NCBI GenBank assembly: GCA_019916065.1
Contig: CM034233.1
Coordinates: 18,560,436 to 18,624,435 of the forward strand
DNA length: 64,000 nt
Origin: Vitellaria paradoxa
Lineage: Eukaryota > Streptophyta > Magnoliopsida > Ericales > Sapotaceae
Direction: 5' to 3'
The notes under the pieces were generated by a model that searched no databases, was not told where the DNA came from, and was given only the letters and a program-made list of their open reading frames with translations. The first letter of the stretch is position 1, and each line of letters opens with the position of its first letter. This document shows positions 25,301 to 38,217 of the stretch, in pieces. A program made the position numbers and the translations under genes.

Positions 25301-26343
25301 ATAAGAACAATGACAGATCTAGAAGAGGGCAACCCTAATTTCGAAAACTTTTTGAAGGTTTATTGTAATTTTAGTAATTGTTTTCAATAACCCTTTCAAA
25401 TCGTAACGAATTCCGCAAAATTTTTAACCTCACCTCCAAGTGTAAAATTCTGTATCCGCTGCTGCTTATGACCTATTAATTTAAAGAAAACAAAACACAT
25501 CAAAATACTCTTTCATTATATATCACTTTTTCTCATCCTTTTGATCTAAAATTCCGTCAAGTAAATTCTAGTTGGCAGAACATTTTCCAAAGTATTGTTT
25601 TGACGTTCTTTTTTGAATTTGTATGGTGGGTAATCGCATAAGTGAGACTGTTTGAAGTGTTTTAGTGCTCTAAAGGTTTAGATTGAAGAAGCTTACGATA
25701 GACACAATTTCTACATGCAGGTACCCAAGAGGAGGCTGCTCATGCTTATGACATTGCAGCAATCGAATACAGAGGGATAAACGCAGTAACAAACTTTGAC
25801 TTAAGCACCTATATCAGATGGCTAAGGCCAGATGCCAACTCCCTCCCTCAGGACCCGAGACAATTGATAGAGTCGACTCAGCCTGCAAATACCTCACCAA
25901 ACTGCACTTCAACTCAGGAACCCAACTCCTTCCTATCGAATCCTTACACTCTAGGAGACACTTGTGGCAATATTGCCCAGAAACAAGAAATGCTACTTGA
26001 AACGAGACTGCCTGTTAGTCCTTCCAACAAGTCATCTGCCCCGACCGCGCTCGGCCTCCTCCTCCGATCCTCCATGTTCAGAGATTTGATGGAGAAGAAT
26101 TCAAATGCCACCGACGATGACACTGAGCAAAATGACGCGAACAACCAGACACAGATTATTGGTGGCAGTGATGATGGGTTGGGAGGGATCTTTTACGACA
26201 ATATTGCAAGTATTCCTTATGCACCCTCTTCAACTATCGACATGTTGCCTGGATTGGAGTCCCGGGAGGAGAACACCTTGCCATTGTATAATAAAACAGG
26301 GCAGTCTCTCTGGAATGATGCCTTAAACTTGGCTTCTAACTAG
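22308..26343 (+). CDS. WRINKLED1-like double-AP2 transcription factor (eight exons, 423 aa)
   Basis: This is a nuclear DNA-binding regulator of the AP2 subfamily. Its WRI1/WRI3/WRI4 relatives switch on glycolytic and fatty-acid synthesis genes for oil, wax or cutin. Exons are 22308-22573, 22679-22761, 24212-24220, 24338-24426, 24525-24598, 24683-24733, 25101-25177 and 25721-26343, giving 1272 nt in frame. Residues 1-80 are low complexity with a basic KRRRR patch near 34-38. AP2 repeat 1 spans about 83-149 ([40 protein letters not shown]). The linker is [20 protein letters not shown]. Repeat 2 spans about 185-245 ([40 protein letters not shown]). The C-terminus is acidic and Ser/Asn-rich, a likely activation domain. 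The first ATG of the frame is 22308. The exact WRI subclade is not certain. Confidence 0.93.
22899..23504. mobile_element. hAT-like MITE in intron 2 of the AP2 gene
   Basis: The left end is AAGGTGTGTTTGGTTACTTA. The right end, on the minus strand, is CTAAGAGTCTATTTGGTACT, an imperfect inverted repeat. The interior is AT-rich without coding frames. With the next element it makes up most of this 1.45-kb intron. Confidence 0.5.
23779..24108. mobile_element. MITE-like insertion in AP2 gene intron 2 (family A)
   Basis: Ends are TGGCATTTAGTTTGATTTTT and, on the minus strand, AGGGGTGATTTGATTTG. Its ordered blocks (TTCTATTTTCTGTTTTA, GTTGAAAACGCTTAAAAT, CAAATTTTGAAAACATAAG) match the minus strand of 32263-32587 closely. 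It sits about 100 bp before the 9-nt microexon. Confidence 0.6.
24212..24220 (+). other. 9-nt microexon of the AP2 gene (VYL)
   Basis: TTTATCTTG lies between GCAG and GTGAGT. With the last G of exon 2 and the first GA of exon 4 it encodes V-Y-L-G, exactly the conserved KGKQVYLGA segment of AP2 repeat 1. The same 9-nt exon is known in WRI1 and other AP2 genes. Skipping it would delete three residues of the repeat without shifting the frame. Confidence 0.93.
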
Positions 26344-26604
26344 AAATTTTAATGGCTTCTAAAGGTGATTGGTAGTAGAGAAACTGACCAGATCACTTCT
26401 TTTGCTTTGGCTCTAGAAACAGCAAAATCATTAATTTTTAATACAATGTTAATCGAAAACTCCATAATTTAGAAGTTTAAGGAAAAATATGTATGAGGAC
26501 AGTGTGAGCAAAACATAGCAGTCAAAATTGAACGTGTTCATCAAACTGGAATAATATAAGAGGATCAGTCCAACAAGAACGTGATTGAAGAATTGAACAA
26601 ATGA
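26344..26604. other. short convergent spacer
   Basis: These 261 bp separate the AP2 stop codon (+) from the proposed DUF1664 stop codon (-). Both 3' UTRs must lie here and probably overlap. Confidence 0.6.
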
Positions 26605-29600
26605 CTAAACCGTTAAACCCTGTGACGATAAATTAAATTTCATTGTCATAAATAAATATAAGCTCTGTGACTCTTCAAAATGGAGATCATAATCTTCCTC
26701 CGTGGGCATGCTGAAAAAGGAAAGTTACTTGACGTCTATATAGAAAAATAGTTGAATCAACACTTGGTTGAAGCTGTCCTGTAAATATCACGTCAAACTT
26801 TTAGAATAGATGATTAAATAGCATAAAATGTGAACGCTTGAAATGGGAGGAGCCCTGCAGTGTGGCATGGCTGATTTTGTTTTTTATTATTATTATTATT
26901 ATTATTTATTTGGGTAACAAGATAGCAGAGGCATTAAATTAGGCTAAAGCAAGTGCCATAAACACTAGCTTATGAAAGAACAGTCCCCAGATAAAGAACA
27001 GAATTCCAGTTCATACCTCATCAGGCACCTGGGCAGGCGATCAATGAAATCTTGCTTGGTACAGTCTGTAACTGACCTGTTAGCATTTCCTGATTCTAAA
27101 GAACCTGCTATCTCCTTCAGACCCTGCAGAAAAGTAAATTGAGATCAATTTCAAATGGACTGATAAACAAATTCATAGCTTCATTGCCACAGGAACAGTC
27201 CCAACCTACTCAACAAGTCAACATAATCAACTCAAGCTATCATGGGTATAGCAATGGAACAAGAATCATATAATATGCATTTCAACATAAAATGGCATCC
27301 GTTGCATAAATAAGTTAATTGTCATAAATGTCAGCATAAATCAAATTTTGACTGCATTCCACCATACAGCTTTAGTGGAAAACCAATCCTTTCAACAACT
27401 ACAGAGCTTGTGAGACATAAACAATTTAAAACTTCACAAAGATAGCTCTGAACCACCTACATATCAAGCTCACCAACTTACAAAAAAGGAACAGAATGAT
27501 CTTTGAAGAGTTGTTGTTCACAATAATAAAACAAATTGTTAGCAGTAAGAGTATGAAAGTGCTCTAAACTTTATAAGCCAAAATGTGAGACCCAGTGAAC
27601 CATTGCAAAAGATATCTTAATCAAACAGTATTAATAGAGACAGAGAACTCAAATTTCCAAGTGATTAGATTCCCTGCGCTAAAAGCCACTAAGAAACAAA
27701 TATTTTATTGATTACAATAGATACCTTGAGGCTTGGAGTTTCAGAAGAGGTGACATAACCACAAGACTTCCCAGGAAGCTTAAAATGTTGCTGCAAAAAA
27801 ATGTTGAACATATAAACACTATAAAGAGAATTTAATTCATAAACCAGCTAGAGATGGGACCAATTTTCACTCAATAACAAAACGTGTACATCAATGTAAA
27901 TTCCTATGAAATGTTTGTTGACATAAGACAGATTGATCCATGCCACAAAATAGACCTATGCTTTAGGGCAATGATATAGAGAATGACAATTGCCATCACT
28001 GTGCACTGCGAAACAACCATGGGAACAATGAATCCTAAAAGTCCCACCAGAGAAAGCAAATGAAAATCAATGCAAATGGTGTCAGGACTTCATAAAACTG
28101 CACCTAGCTACATTAACACAACCACTACGCCCTCCTGTCATGACAAAAGCATCCACAATACAAATTTTTAAATCATCATAGGGTAACTCTTCCACAAATT
28201 CCATGAGCAGACAATTCAAACTAAAAGGTCAACATAAATTTTAGACTTGCATAAGTAATAGTAAGAACCTGAAGATCTTCTGGCATTTTCATTTTTCTTC
28301 CGTCAACAAAGTTGCACAGGTACAGTATGCCACAATTTGCAAGATCCTGTTACACAAACATGCAACAATATTGTCAAGCATACAAACAAGGGACATATTA
28401 ATAAAACTAACAATCAAAGTAATGGAGAATCATAAAAGTGGGGCTACAAGCATCATTCGAGTTGTTCCCGTATTATCTATGATTTAATCAACTAAGTACT
28501 CCAGAACTACCCAAATGACAATTGGCCTGGGAATCAAAGAAAATGCCATAAGAATTGGAAGCTATAAAAGCTAACTCCAATGATCAACATTCAAAATGCC
28601 AGTTAACTGAAATGGAATGCATTCCCGTACATGCAATAACAATCCTTCAACAGAAAACAGAGATCAATGTCTGAGGCAAAATTATTTTGTAGCTACTACA
28701 GACCTTGTTTCTTTTCCTTCATCTTTTTGTATTTATTTAATTTTTTACTCTCACTCCTAAAGACCATTACTCAGTTAAAAGAAAACATGCACGTATGCAC
28801 AAGAAACTACAAGATCATCTCCCATTCAGAGCAATGAATATAACTTTCAAAATTTCAAGAGGGATTATTAATAACACACAATGACAAAATGAAATAATTG
28901 AAAGAAATACTCCCCAGATAACATCAGTAAAAATTTTAGAAGGCAAAATTGCAGCAAGAGCAAATTAACAATACAATAATATATAAGCTTCAAATCCTAC
29001 AAGTTCAAGCTTTAATAAACAGAGAACGATAATTGAGATAATTTATTGACAACTTTTTTAGATTATCTAGCAACACAAATAAGCGGACAATCAATTAACC
29101 CAAGTAATGAAATAGATGAAGGACACTCTTAGTGATCTCTAGGAGAACATGAATATTAACTTTGCAAGACTAATTATACTTAGTTCAGAGAAGAGATGGA
29201 AAATGTTTTACCTGTTTGGTTTCCAATGTAAATATCTTTTCATCCTATAAACCAAAAAAACAAATTAAATAAAATAAGATGAAATGATTAATATTGACGC
29301 CAAATAAATTATTTAAATAATATATTTTTTAGAACTTCTTCATTCATGCGAAATTAATTTTTCTAAAGCAACAACACCGAGTCATGCCAAGTGCTAGAGC
29401 AACAAAGCCATTCAAAATTAGCATTAGACGTCCTTTGCTCTAGTCACTAAATTTAAGTCATTGAGTTCGTTAGAATAATGAATCAAAATAAAGATTTAGA
29501 GGTCAATGATTTCAAATTTCAATTAAAGGTTTTCTACGGTAATTGGATTGTTTGGATTCACAATTGAAAGCAAACAGCTTTAATGAAGTCATCAAAGAAT

Positions 29601-30789
29601 TATCTATTTATTCCCTTGATATATTCCAACAGTTAGCAAAGCACATACAACTCCAAAAGGACACCAGCTCTAGTGTCAAATGAAGCTCCCAAACCGACTA
29701 GAAAGCAACCTTTTCAACACTTACTAACTGCAGTTTGCAGCCCTAGGCATGCCAATAAAAAAGATGGTGCTAGATCACCTGAGAAGGCAAATTAGATGGT
29801 GCTAAGGGCCCTGTGCATAAGCCTTGACCGGCAAAGCTCGATCATGCAAGGTAAATGAATTACCTTCAAGGTTGACACATAGAACCAAGGCTGATAGAGG
29901 ATATAATCTAGAGACAATATGCCATTTACAGTGGTCAATCTACCCCACAAATATGGGCTGCAATCTCATCCAAAAGGAAACTTGTAACCAATCAGGTAAT
30001 ATGGTTCTTTTTAGGGAAACATAACTCAAACAACATAATTTTCTTTAAGTTGGAATAGCACCTACAATGTAAAATCTATAGATTTGAAGAATTTTGATTT
30101 CACTTATCAAATAAAAAAAAAGGGAATTCATTCATTTTAGTACAAAGCCATACCTTGCCATAAGCCTTCTCTCATCTAAAATGTCTACATTCAACAAATT
30201 CTTCTTAATGTTTGACAAAAGCAATGAAATAAAACTCCAAAAACCAAGAACCCTTCTCTTGTAACAATCTTCATTTAATCAGACAGAACCATAAGTTTGT
30301 AAAAATTTTATGAGAGAAAACTCACCAGACCAGAAACCATTCTCTGTAGTGCATTCATGTCATAGCCAATTTCAGAAAGATCAACACGAACATTAGTGAC
30401 CTGTTCGACAAGTTTGAAAAATTTTTTAGTTGTTGCCGGCTTATATTCCATTCATCATCAGATACATTGATTTGCCAAATTAAAATTCATGGAAAGAGTA
30501 CCAGAATAATTTCTTCCAACAGCACTCAATATGAGATAATCGTTCCATACTAACATTGTATGCTACTGACATATCCTTGGGGGAACTATAAACACATAAA
30601 GATTTAACAAAAAGAAACCCTTTAATAGACTACCTCATCCTTAATTAACTTTGATATCTCAACTTGCTCATCCAGTTTTCCATCCAAGTTCTCAATTCGC
30701 TGTGTCAAGTGCCTCTTTGTTGCCTGGTCAAGAAAATAGATTTAAGAACATTCAAAACCGAGAAAAAAAAAAAAAAAAACACAAAAACA

Positions 30790-30820
<31 letters not shown>

Positions 30821-33800
30821 CAAGCAGGATACCAACTCGATAAAGGTATATGAAATATAAAACTGTTTATTACATAAGATGAGAAGTTGCCACTTGGGTC
30901 TACATCCTGAACCCCAAGGGAGATGCATGGTTTCTTTCCCAATTACACACTGCAGATGTGCAAAGAAACGTTATGCAGTCCCTTGTCAGTTTTTCATTTA
31001 CCAATTTCGTATAATGCCAGCTAAGGCCACAAATTGGAATTTGTCTTGGACGCTAACAGTACTCAGCACTTTCCTGGAAGACCTTTGCATTGCTGTCAAC
31101 TAGAAGGCTAACTAGTTGACAGCAATGCTCAAAAGAAATTTGTGAGGTTGAAATGACAACACCCAAGACAAACCTTGAAAAATGACAATACCCAGACTCA
31201 TCATTTGAATCACTTTATATATGATTCTTGAACTTGCAGAAAATAAAAGGAATGTAACATGTTATAAAAGAGGAGATTATATCCATACAAGTTCCAAAAG
31301 GTATTAGCTAGATCAAATCATTTACCAAGAGGTCAGAAAATGAATCAACCAAATTGCACTCTAAACAGTGCTAACCAAAATGAGCTATGCAAACCAAAAT
31401 ACAATTGGTATATGTATCGAAGTTTACATAACTGAAGTTGAGAAACTCTTTCTGGAAAATTTAGAAAAACCAAGCTACTTACGAATGGAAAAAACGTAAG
31501 CATGCAAAGATAAAAGTCATGCTCTTTGTGCTATTCTTGAAGGAAAAAAACTTATTCCTAATTGAGAACTCTACTGCATATGTATATTGTAACTAATGTG
31601 TTAATATCAGTGAGTTAAAGCCCATATAGGGACCAATAAATCAGTAAGACAGTATTCAGGAAGTGAACACTGGAGAAAAAATAAGAGGTTTCAAACTCTT
31701 TACAGTGTATTGCATCTGAGAAGGGACTTGTCTTTAGATTCTAATACTGTCTGTCTTTCTCCTTCTCTCTCTTCTCGCTTCGTTTTGACTTCCTATTGGC
31801 AAACACCATTTCTATAAATACTTCACCCATTTTATAAAAAGCAATGCTAACATCCTGCAAAATTGTGGTATGATAGCACCCTCCACAATTTGCGACAACT
31901 GAAAGATCCCCAATTAAGTTCCATTTTGCAAGTCCTCAGAAGGCTGCTTCAGAAGTTACCCCATTTTGAATGGATTGATATCTTCTATATAATAATCTAA
32001 TTTCCTATCCATTACAATATAACAATAAAACTTAATTTATCAAAGTATATATATATGTAACAATAAAACACAGAGCCAATGCTTATATTAAGCAAAAAGG
32101 GGAGGAGTAACATGATAATGCACCTGCACTTCTCATCAAGTTCCATCATGCATATACATGTATTTGTTAATCTCAATTTGCTTAGTTAATAGGTTAGATT
32201 ATCTCCTCTTACAAAGCAAATCTGCCATTAATCAAAAAGAAATATAGATTTAAAAAATTAAGGGCCCATTTGGTTTTTTTTTTTTTTTGTTTTTTGTTTT
32301 TGTTTTTAATTTTTTGTTTTAGGTGCATTTGCCATTTTGTCCCTTTGAAAACAAGGAAAACAGATATAATGCATTTGGTTAGTTGTATTTTCAAAATTTG
32401 TTTTAGAAAACAGAAAATGAGTTTACAAATAAAATGAAAAATGGTAAAAAGTCATTTTGAGCGTTTTCAACTTAAAACAAATAAAATATCAAAATAAGGA
32501 AAATAGAGTATTTTTTTTTTTTTGTTTTGAGCATAAAACAGAAAATAGAAAACAGAAAATAGAAAATTAAACCAAATACCACCTAAATTAAAAAATAGTT
32601 GGTAAAGCTGAAACTTACAGCAAGAGCCTCAGACACGTGCTCCAGATGTTTTGTCAAGTTTGAAACAGCATTTGCCATATTACGCTTTGTAACAAACATA
32701 AGCTCCGATAATGAAAGACCCTACAAATTTAACGATGAAAGAAAAAAAAAACTAAATAAATGCATATTTGTTGCAGTATTCAAGATATAAGCCGATGTCA
32801 ATGGTTATAAGTTTTTGGTAAAGTGAGATAGAATAAAAATTTTGAATAACCAATTATCGTACCTTCCACCTCATGTAGACATAACCTAATGCTCCCAAGG
32901 CAGCACCTGGTACTACAAAAGATGTTACGTTACCTACATACAGACACAGAGTGAGGGAGAGATCAACCAAGAAACTGTCACATCAGAAGGCCTGAGCACA
33001 TGATGCCAATATCCAAAGGTAGTGAGCAATTTTTGCAACTTTGATTAAGGAAATTCAAGAAATCATCAGGGATCATGACGAGTACAGTGTATGTAAAAGA
33101 TAAAATAAAAGTTTAGCATTTTATGTAGTCATTCGAGTTACATAGGAGATACCAATTTGGCCTGAATAGCCACTCAAAACGGTTATTTGTCTTGTTGAGG
33201 CCAGTTGTCGGACCTCCATTGCTAGCCGGCGCACCTTTAAGATTATCAAGCAAATAAAAAGCAAGGTAAGAAAAATATAGATCTCAGATAACAAGAAATA
33301 CATTAAATGGTACGATATAAGAATTCCTATTCTTAAACTCTCAATCTCCACGACTACACTAGATATTTGAAAAAATAAATCAACTATTTTTGTTCAATAA
33401 AATAACACATCAATGTGGGTATCTGAGATGTGGTTAAACAATCCAAGGTTGTTATACCATCCCGTGGTACACGACCTCATACATCATTCACCTTCAATTA
33501 CACACAGAATGATCAATGATAACCCATTTGAAGCAATAATCCTACCGTAGGAAGATACATTTTCCTTGGACTTGGAACAAGGTTTGAGGACTTCTTTAGT
33601 AAATTAATGACTAGCAGGATCATCGGAGATTCATTGGATTGGAGGCTAGAACCAAGGGACTGTTGGAATTCATCCAACCAATCTAGAGAGAGAATCAAGT
33701 GGGTGATCCTTACCCTTCCCTAGGTAGGTTGAATCAGGGCTAGATATTCTCTTAACGAATTAAAAGCCCTAGTCCCTGCCTAAAGGACTCCTTCCTCACC

Positions 33801-36439
33801 TATATGATTCCTCTTCCTTTGGAGGGTCTGGCATTAATGATTGATACAAATGGGCTCTAATCCAAAAGACCGATTTATTAGGTAAAGATGACACTTGTAT
33901 ATATAAGGCACTTCACAACCTCTCACCCAAGCAATATGGGATGAAGGTATAAGCAGTCACCTTCCACTAGAGGACTGTCTGCATCATTACATCCCTTTTC
34001 ACAGACACACGTCTCATATGATCTCACATATTTTCCACTTGGGTCTGCTCTAATACAAAATTGATGCAAATAAGCTCTAACCAAAAAAACCGATCTATTA
34101 GACAGTGATGACATTTGCATATAGAAGGCACTTCACAACCTCTCGCCCAAGCAATGTGAGACAAAGATATGAGCAGTCACCTTCCACTAAAGGACTGCCT
34201 GCATCATTTTTTTTCTCTCTTCATTTATTTGAATACACACGCATTCTTTATTGTTTTTGGATGTATTGTCTGTTTGTTTTATTAACCGTTCGGTGGGATT
34301 CATTTTTTTTTTTATTTTTTACTTTTGTAGCTATCAGCCTCTATGGCTCATTTAGGAAGTTCTAAATTTTATTGTATTTTCTATCTTAAGGGGGGGAAAA
34401 AAAGGATTAATGAAAATAGAAAATGTGTGAGGTGCTATATCTTACCTCGTTTACGCAGCTTTTCCTCGTTCTCACAAGAAGTTAAAAACAAAAATGATGT
34501 AAAAGGGAAGGCAAAAGAGGGAAAAAAAAATACTTTTATGGAGAATTTTGGAAACTCTTCCTTGATAATATAACAATACAAGACATAGGGCCATTTTTGG
34601 GGATCAACTTGAAGAAGATTTTTTTTTTTTTTTTTTTTTTTCCCAAAGAACTTGAACCCTTTGGCACTTGCAAAATGCATAAGAATTAATAATTTTAGGC
34701 CCATCCAACACAAGACCTAGATGAAAATGTAAATAGAACAAATTTGATGATGGAACTTTTCTTGGGCCATGGCTTTAGTACAGTTCTGGTCCTTGAAGGA
34801 TAATGTCAGCCTCCTTATATTTTGATTCCGATAATAACCTGCTTGGAGTAGGATTAAGTGGTAGACCTGTACTCGTTAGATTATGCTCCATTCACATATG
34901 ACCTCTAGAAACAAGAAGATACTGTTTAATTTTTGTGAACAGAAACTAGTTTATTTTAAGCTTTTATGTCTGCCTGGAAAAGGCTACATTGATGTGTTAT
35001 TTTATTGAACAAAAATAGTTGTTTTATGTGGGGAATTTTGGTGGACTAAGCCCAACCTTTTTCGGGAATTATGTTGAATATCAGAAAATGATAAAACTAC
35101 GGAGTCCGGTGGAGAGATGAGAACTAGAGCAATTTGGAACAAGAGAGAGAGAGAGAGAGTAGGGATAGTAGTGGGTTGAATGCTTGATGTATCATTGATG
35201 CAGGTGTTGCTCTAGTGGAAGGTGACTATTCATACCTTCGTCCCACATTGTTTGGATGAGAGGTTGTGAAGTACCTTATATATGCAAGTGTCATCTCTAC
35301 CTAATAGATCGGTCTTTTGGATTAAAGCCCATTTGCATTAAAAAAAAAAAAAAAACTCAGGTACCGTGTAATTATGCAGCATTGATGTAATATGTGGTTC
35401 ATATTCAGAGTGGAGTAGTAGAAGGGATAATAAGTTTCCGTAGCAGAACGTAGCAGAGTGAAGCGTCAGAAACTCCTTCGCAGGGGTACACGTATTGTTG
35501 TGTGAGAGGGTGCGACGGGCGTAGCCTCCCACGGTACGATATGGATATTTTGGTCTGATTGATAGGGTTATGGGCTTTTAGTATATATATGTATTTTTGT
35601 ACTATGTAACCCTATAAGGAGATTTTGCAATTAATAAGAAATCATTCCAGCCATCGTGGATGTAGGCAATCTGGCCGAACTACATTAAATTCTGCGTGTT
35701 GATTTCTTACCTTCTTGTTACTTTCTTTATTCATATTCACACAACGAGCATCCTATCAGGTATAAACTCACCTGAGCAGCGATGACATCAGAATAATCAG
35801 ACTCAACCTCGGCCGAGTCCCCTTGTTTTTCCAATCCTTTCACCAGGGACTGCCAATTAAAAAAGAAAAGAAAAAGTTCGTGAAAGTGTGTCCATGGGAA
35901 ACTCAAATCAAATTCAAGATAATCCATTGCATGGCATTATAGGATAATCAGTAGATCACATTCATAGAGCCTCACTTTTAGCATATAAGAGGGGCAAACA
36001 TCAAGAACCGAACAACTGACACAAGAAAAAAGATTTTTTTTTTCGAGAGAAAAAAAAAGAAAGAAAAACGTCGCTTTAGCTTCGATATGTATCACAAATA
36101 CATAAGTTTCAGCGATTTAGAATGACAATTCGAGACGAATCTTGAGCAATGGAACCAAATAGACGATAACTGGGGAAGTAAACAGGTGATTACCTGAAGT
36201 TCTCCCAACAAATCCGATAATTTACCCTTCTTAAGCAGAAACGTACTAGTGTAACCTGTAGAGATGTATATGTTTCAGACTTTCAGCTGCGAGTCGAATC
36301 AGGTATGGAGATATAATCGAGTGAGAGCAAAATCGATTACAAAGGTTAAAAAGTCTTGTGCGCGTGCTGTATGTATGTACGCACCTGCTCCAACCAAGAT
36401 CAGGATCTTAGACAACCCTACGCCAGTATGCATCGCCAT
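26605..36439 (-). CDS. DUF1664 family protein (about 13 exons, 334 aa)
   Basis: This is a plant protein of unknown molecular function. Minus-strand exons are 36439-36385, 36255-36194, 35849-35772, 33234-33153, 32933-32863, 32720-32619, 30723-30634, 30400-30326, 29244-29212, 28346-28269, 27790-27725, 27123-27017 and 26710-26605, summing to 1005 nt in frame. The N-terminus (MAMHTGVGLSKILILVGAGY) and the VRRLAMEVRQLAS block are the DUF1664 signature. Hydrophobic segments lie near residues 11-26 and 95-112, so it may be membrane-attached. The middle (LTKHLEHVSEALAATKRHLT onward) is predicted coiled coil. The last exon is uncertain: unspliced reading past 27017 would instead end YELEFCSLSGDCSFIS. 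Introns 3, 5 and 6 are long and carry repeats. Confidence 0.88.
31036..31176. other. intronic fold-back with a perfect 17-bp stem
   Basis: GCATTGCTGTCAACTAG (31087-31103) and its exact complement (31112-31128) are separated by 8 nt. The arms extend imperfectly outward to matching TTTGTCTTGG-type blocks about 45 bp further out on each side. It lies in intron 6 of the DUF1664 gene (30724-32618). It could be a short MITE or a miRNA-like hairpin. Confidence 0.6.
32263..32587. mobile_element. MITE-like insertion in DUF1664 intron 5 (family A)
   Basis: Ends are GGGCCCATTTGGTTTTTT and, on the minus strand, AGGTGGTATTTGGTTTAATT, an imperfect terminal inverted repeat of hAT-MITE type. The interior matches 23779-24108 in the opposite orientation. 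No coding frame. Confidence 0.65.
33838..34207 (+). repeat. two direct copies of a ~150-bp repeat, DUF1664 intron 3
   Basis: Copy 1 is about 33838-33988 and copy 2 about 34069-34207. Each begins TGAT(A/G)CAAAT, contains GGCACTTCACAACCTCTC and CAGTCACCTTCCACTA, and ends CTGCATCAT. A third copy lies inverted at 35195-35340. The TGATGCA-like and TGCATCA ends form a short terminal inverted repeat. Confidence 0.7.
35195..35740 (+). mobile_element. inverted ~150-bp repeat copy followed by an LTR relic
   Basis: 35195-35340 is the inverted third copy of the repeat at 33838. After it, 35540-35740 looks like the right part of a copia-type LTR: a TGTAACCCTATAAGGAG leader, ATTAATAAGAAATCATTC, GTGGATGTAGGCAATCTGGC and CCGAACTACATTAAATTCTG. 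It ends near CCTATCAGG, close to a decayed primer-binding site. Only relics remain. Confidence 0.5.
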
Positions 36440-38217
36440 TTTTGCGGGTGATCACCAGCACTTCCTCAATCCTTTTCTTTTCTGTTTCCGCCAAGACACA
36501 CCGTGTCAAATTTCAAGACCGTTTCCTTATTTATATGTTACTGAAACTGCGTCATGTTTGGGCAAAACGGCTGAGTTGTTGCCACGGCATTTTTTTGGGG
36601 TTAATTACCCGGATACCCTCATGTTTGCTGAAATGTCAGATTAGTCCCTCATTTTCTCACAATTACAGTGTCTTCCCCTAAAAATCACAATCAAACCCAA
36701 AATAGGGCTGCGTTTAGGAAGAGTAGTTAGCTGCTCAATTTTTTGATTTTTTTAAAAATAATTAAATTTATTCCTTTACATTTTAAATTTTTTTTAAATC
36801 ATAAAGGATAAAAATATCAAATTAACAAAAAATTAAAAAAATAACATTTTTTTTCCTAAACACCAAAAAAAAAAAAAAAAACTTTTTAATTGTTAACTAG
36901 TAACTAAACTCTAACTAAAATAAATTTCTAATTTACCCTTATATATGATTACATTAATTAACAAATAGAGATATAATGATCGACCTTCCCAACTGCCCCG
37001 GCTCTCCTCCAAATAGGATCGAACTAAGATCATATTGTTGTTACTTTTAAGAATTTATCTTTACCTTTTACCTGTGGGTATATTTGGTTATACAAGTTTA
37101 ATAGTATGCTTTGAAGTTTTTTCATCTCTCATTTTGCTTGTAATTTTAGATCTTGATATGGTGAAATATTCTCTTTGAAGACCCATTTTAAGTTAAAGAA
37201 TAAAAATAAAAAATCACTATTTTAAATTGATCGCTTTGAATTTGCGAACCCTCTTTTAAGTTAAAGAGTTTCATTTTCATAGTTCATAATTTCAAAAATT
37301 TAACTCAAAGATTGAATTATAAGTAATTATAATTTTAACCAAACTTTGAACAAACTATAGCATTATGTCTAACAATTAAGTATTTAACATTATTTACAGG
37401 CACCATGTTGTACATTATAACTAGTAGAATAAAAAGACATTCATCAAAATATTAATTTTTCTAATTTAATTATTTTTAATTTTTAAAATTTTATATCTTT
37501 TCATTTTGTATCACAATCCAACACAAAAGAATGAATTTCAAATTCCTATTTCTTTTATTTTTCCTCACTAAATTCTTGATCCCAACGTAGCCCAAAAGAA
37601 ATCAAACAGCAGACAACACAAGAGTGAGGACCATTTCTGTCACCAGTCCCGCCTTAAAGTTGCAATAGAAGTGTCATCCTGACTCAGCCACTCCCTTCAT
37701 GACACTAGAAATTTTCTATTAACTCAATTGTGATTAAAAAAATAATAATAATAAAATAAAACAAAAAAATTGCACACATTAGCAAGAAAAACAATTCCAA
37801 ACTCAAACAGAGTTTCCTGGTGATACATCTGTTCTCGGCAAACTGGTGCCATATCTCATGTCTTCTGCTGCAAGAAATTAATTTTCATTTTTCAATCACT
37901 TCAATTCGTTTAGACTCACAAGAAGGGTTGCTGTGGCAAACCCAAAAAAAAAAGACACACCAAGGTGAGGGTTTGAATATAAAAAGGGGATGCTGACATG
38001 CAAAAATATGTCAAGTTAGTGACATTATGATCGGGATTGTTGGATTAAAATTTCATGGTATAGATGCATTCACACTTTTTTAATCAAAAAAATATATGAA
38101 TGCATTTGAACCGTTAGATTTTAATTCAATAATCTCCAACCACTCTGAGCTAACATCGGTTGCTATGTCGCTACGTCAGCTCTCCCGAATCCCTTGGATA
38201 TGGCGAGGTTTTTGGTG
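36440..38217. other. spacer between DUF1664 and the zinc-finger gene
   Basis: The first ~200 bp should hold the DUF1664 promoter. At 36708-36905 is an AT-rich MITE-like copy beginning GGGCTGCGTTTAGGAAGAGT and related to 6905-7100. The rest is AT-rich. The last part (from about 37790) should contain the 3' UTR of the minus-strand zinc-finger gene. No gene is supported. Confidence 0.5.
38034..38143. mobile_element. ~110-bp palindromic MITE
   Basis: The left arm, GGGATTGTTGGATTAAAATT through ATGCATTCA, pairs imperfectly with the complement of the right arm, which ends GATTTTAATTCAATAATCTC. Arms are about 42 bp. It sits in the likely 3' UTR or just downstream of the zinc-finger gene. Confidence 0.55.
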
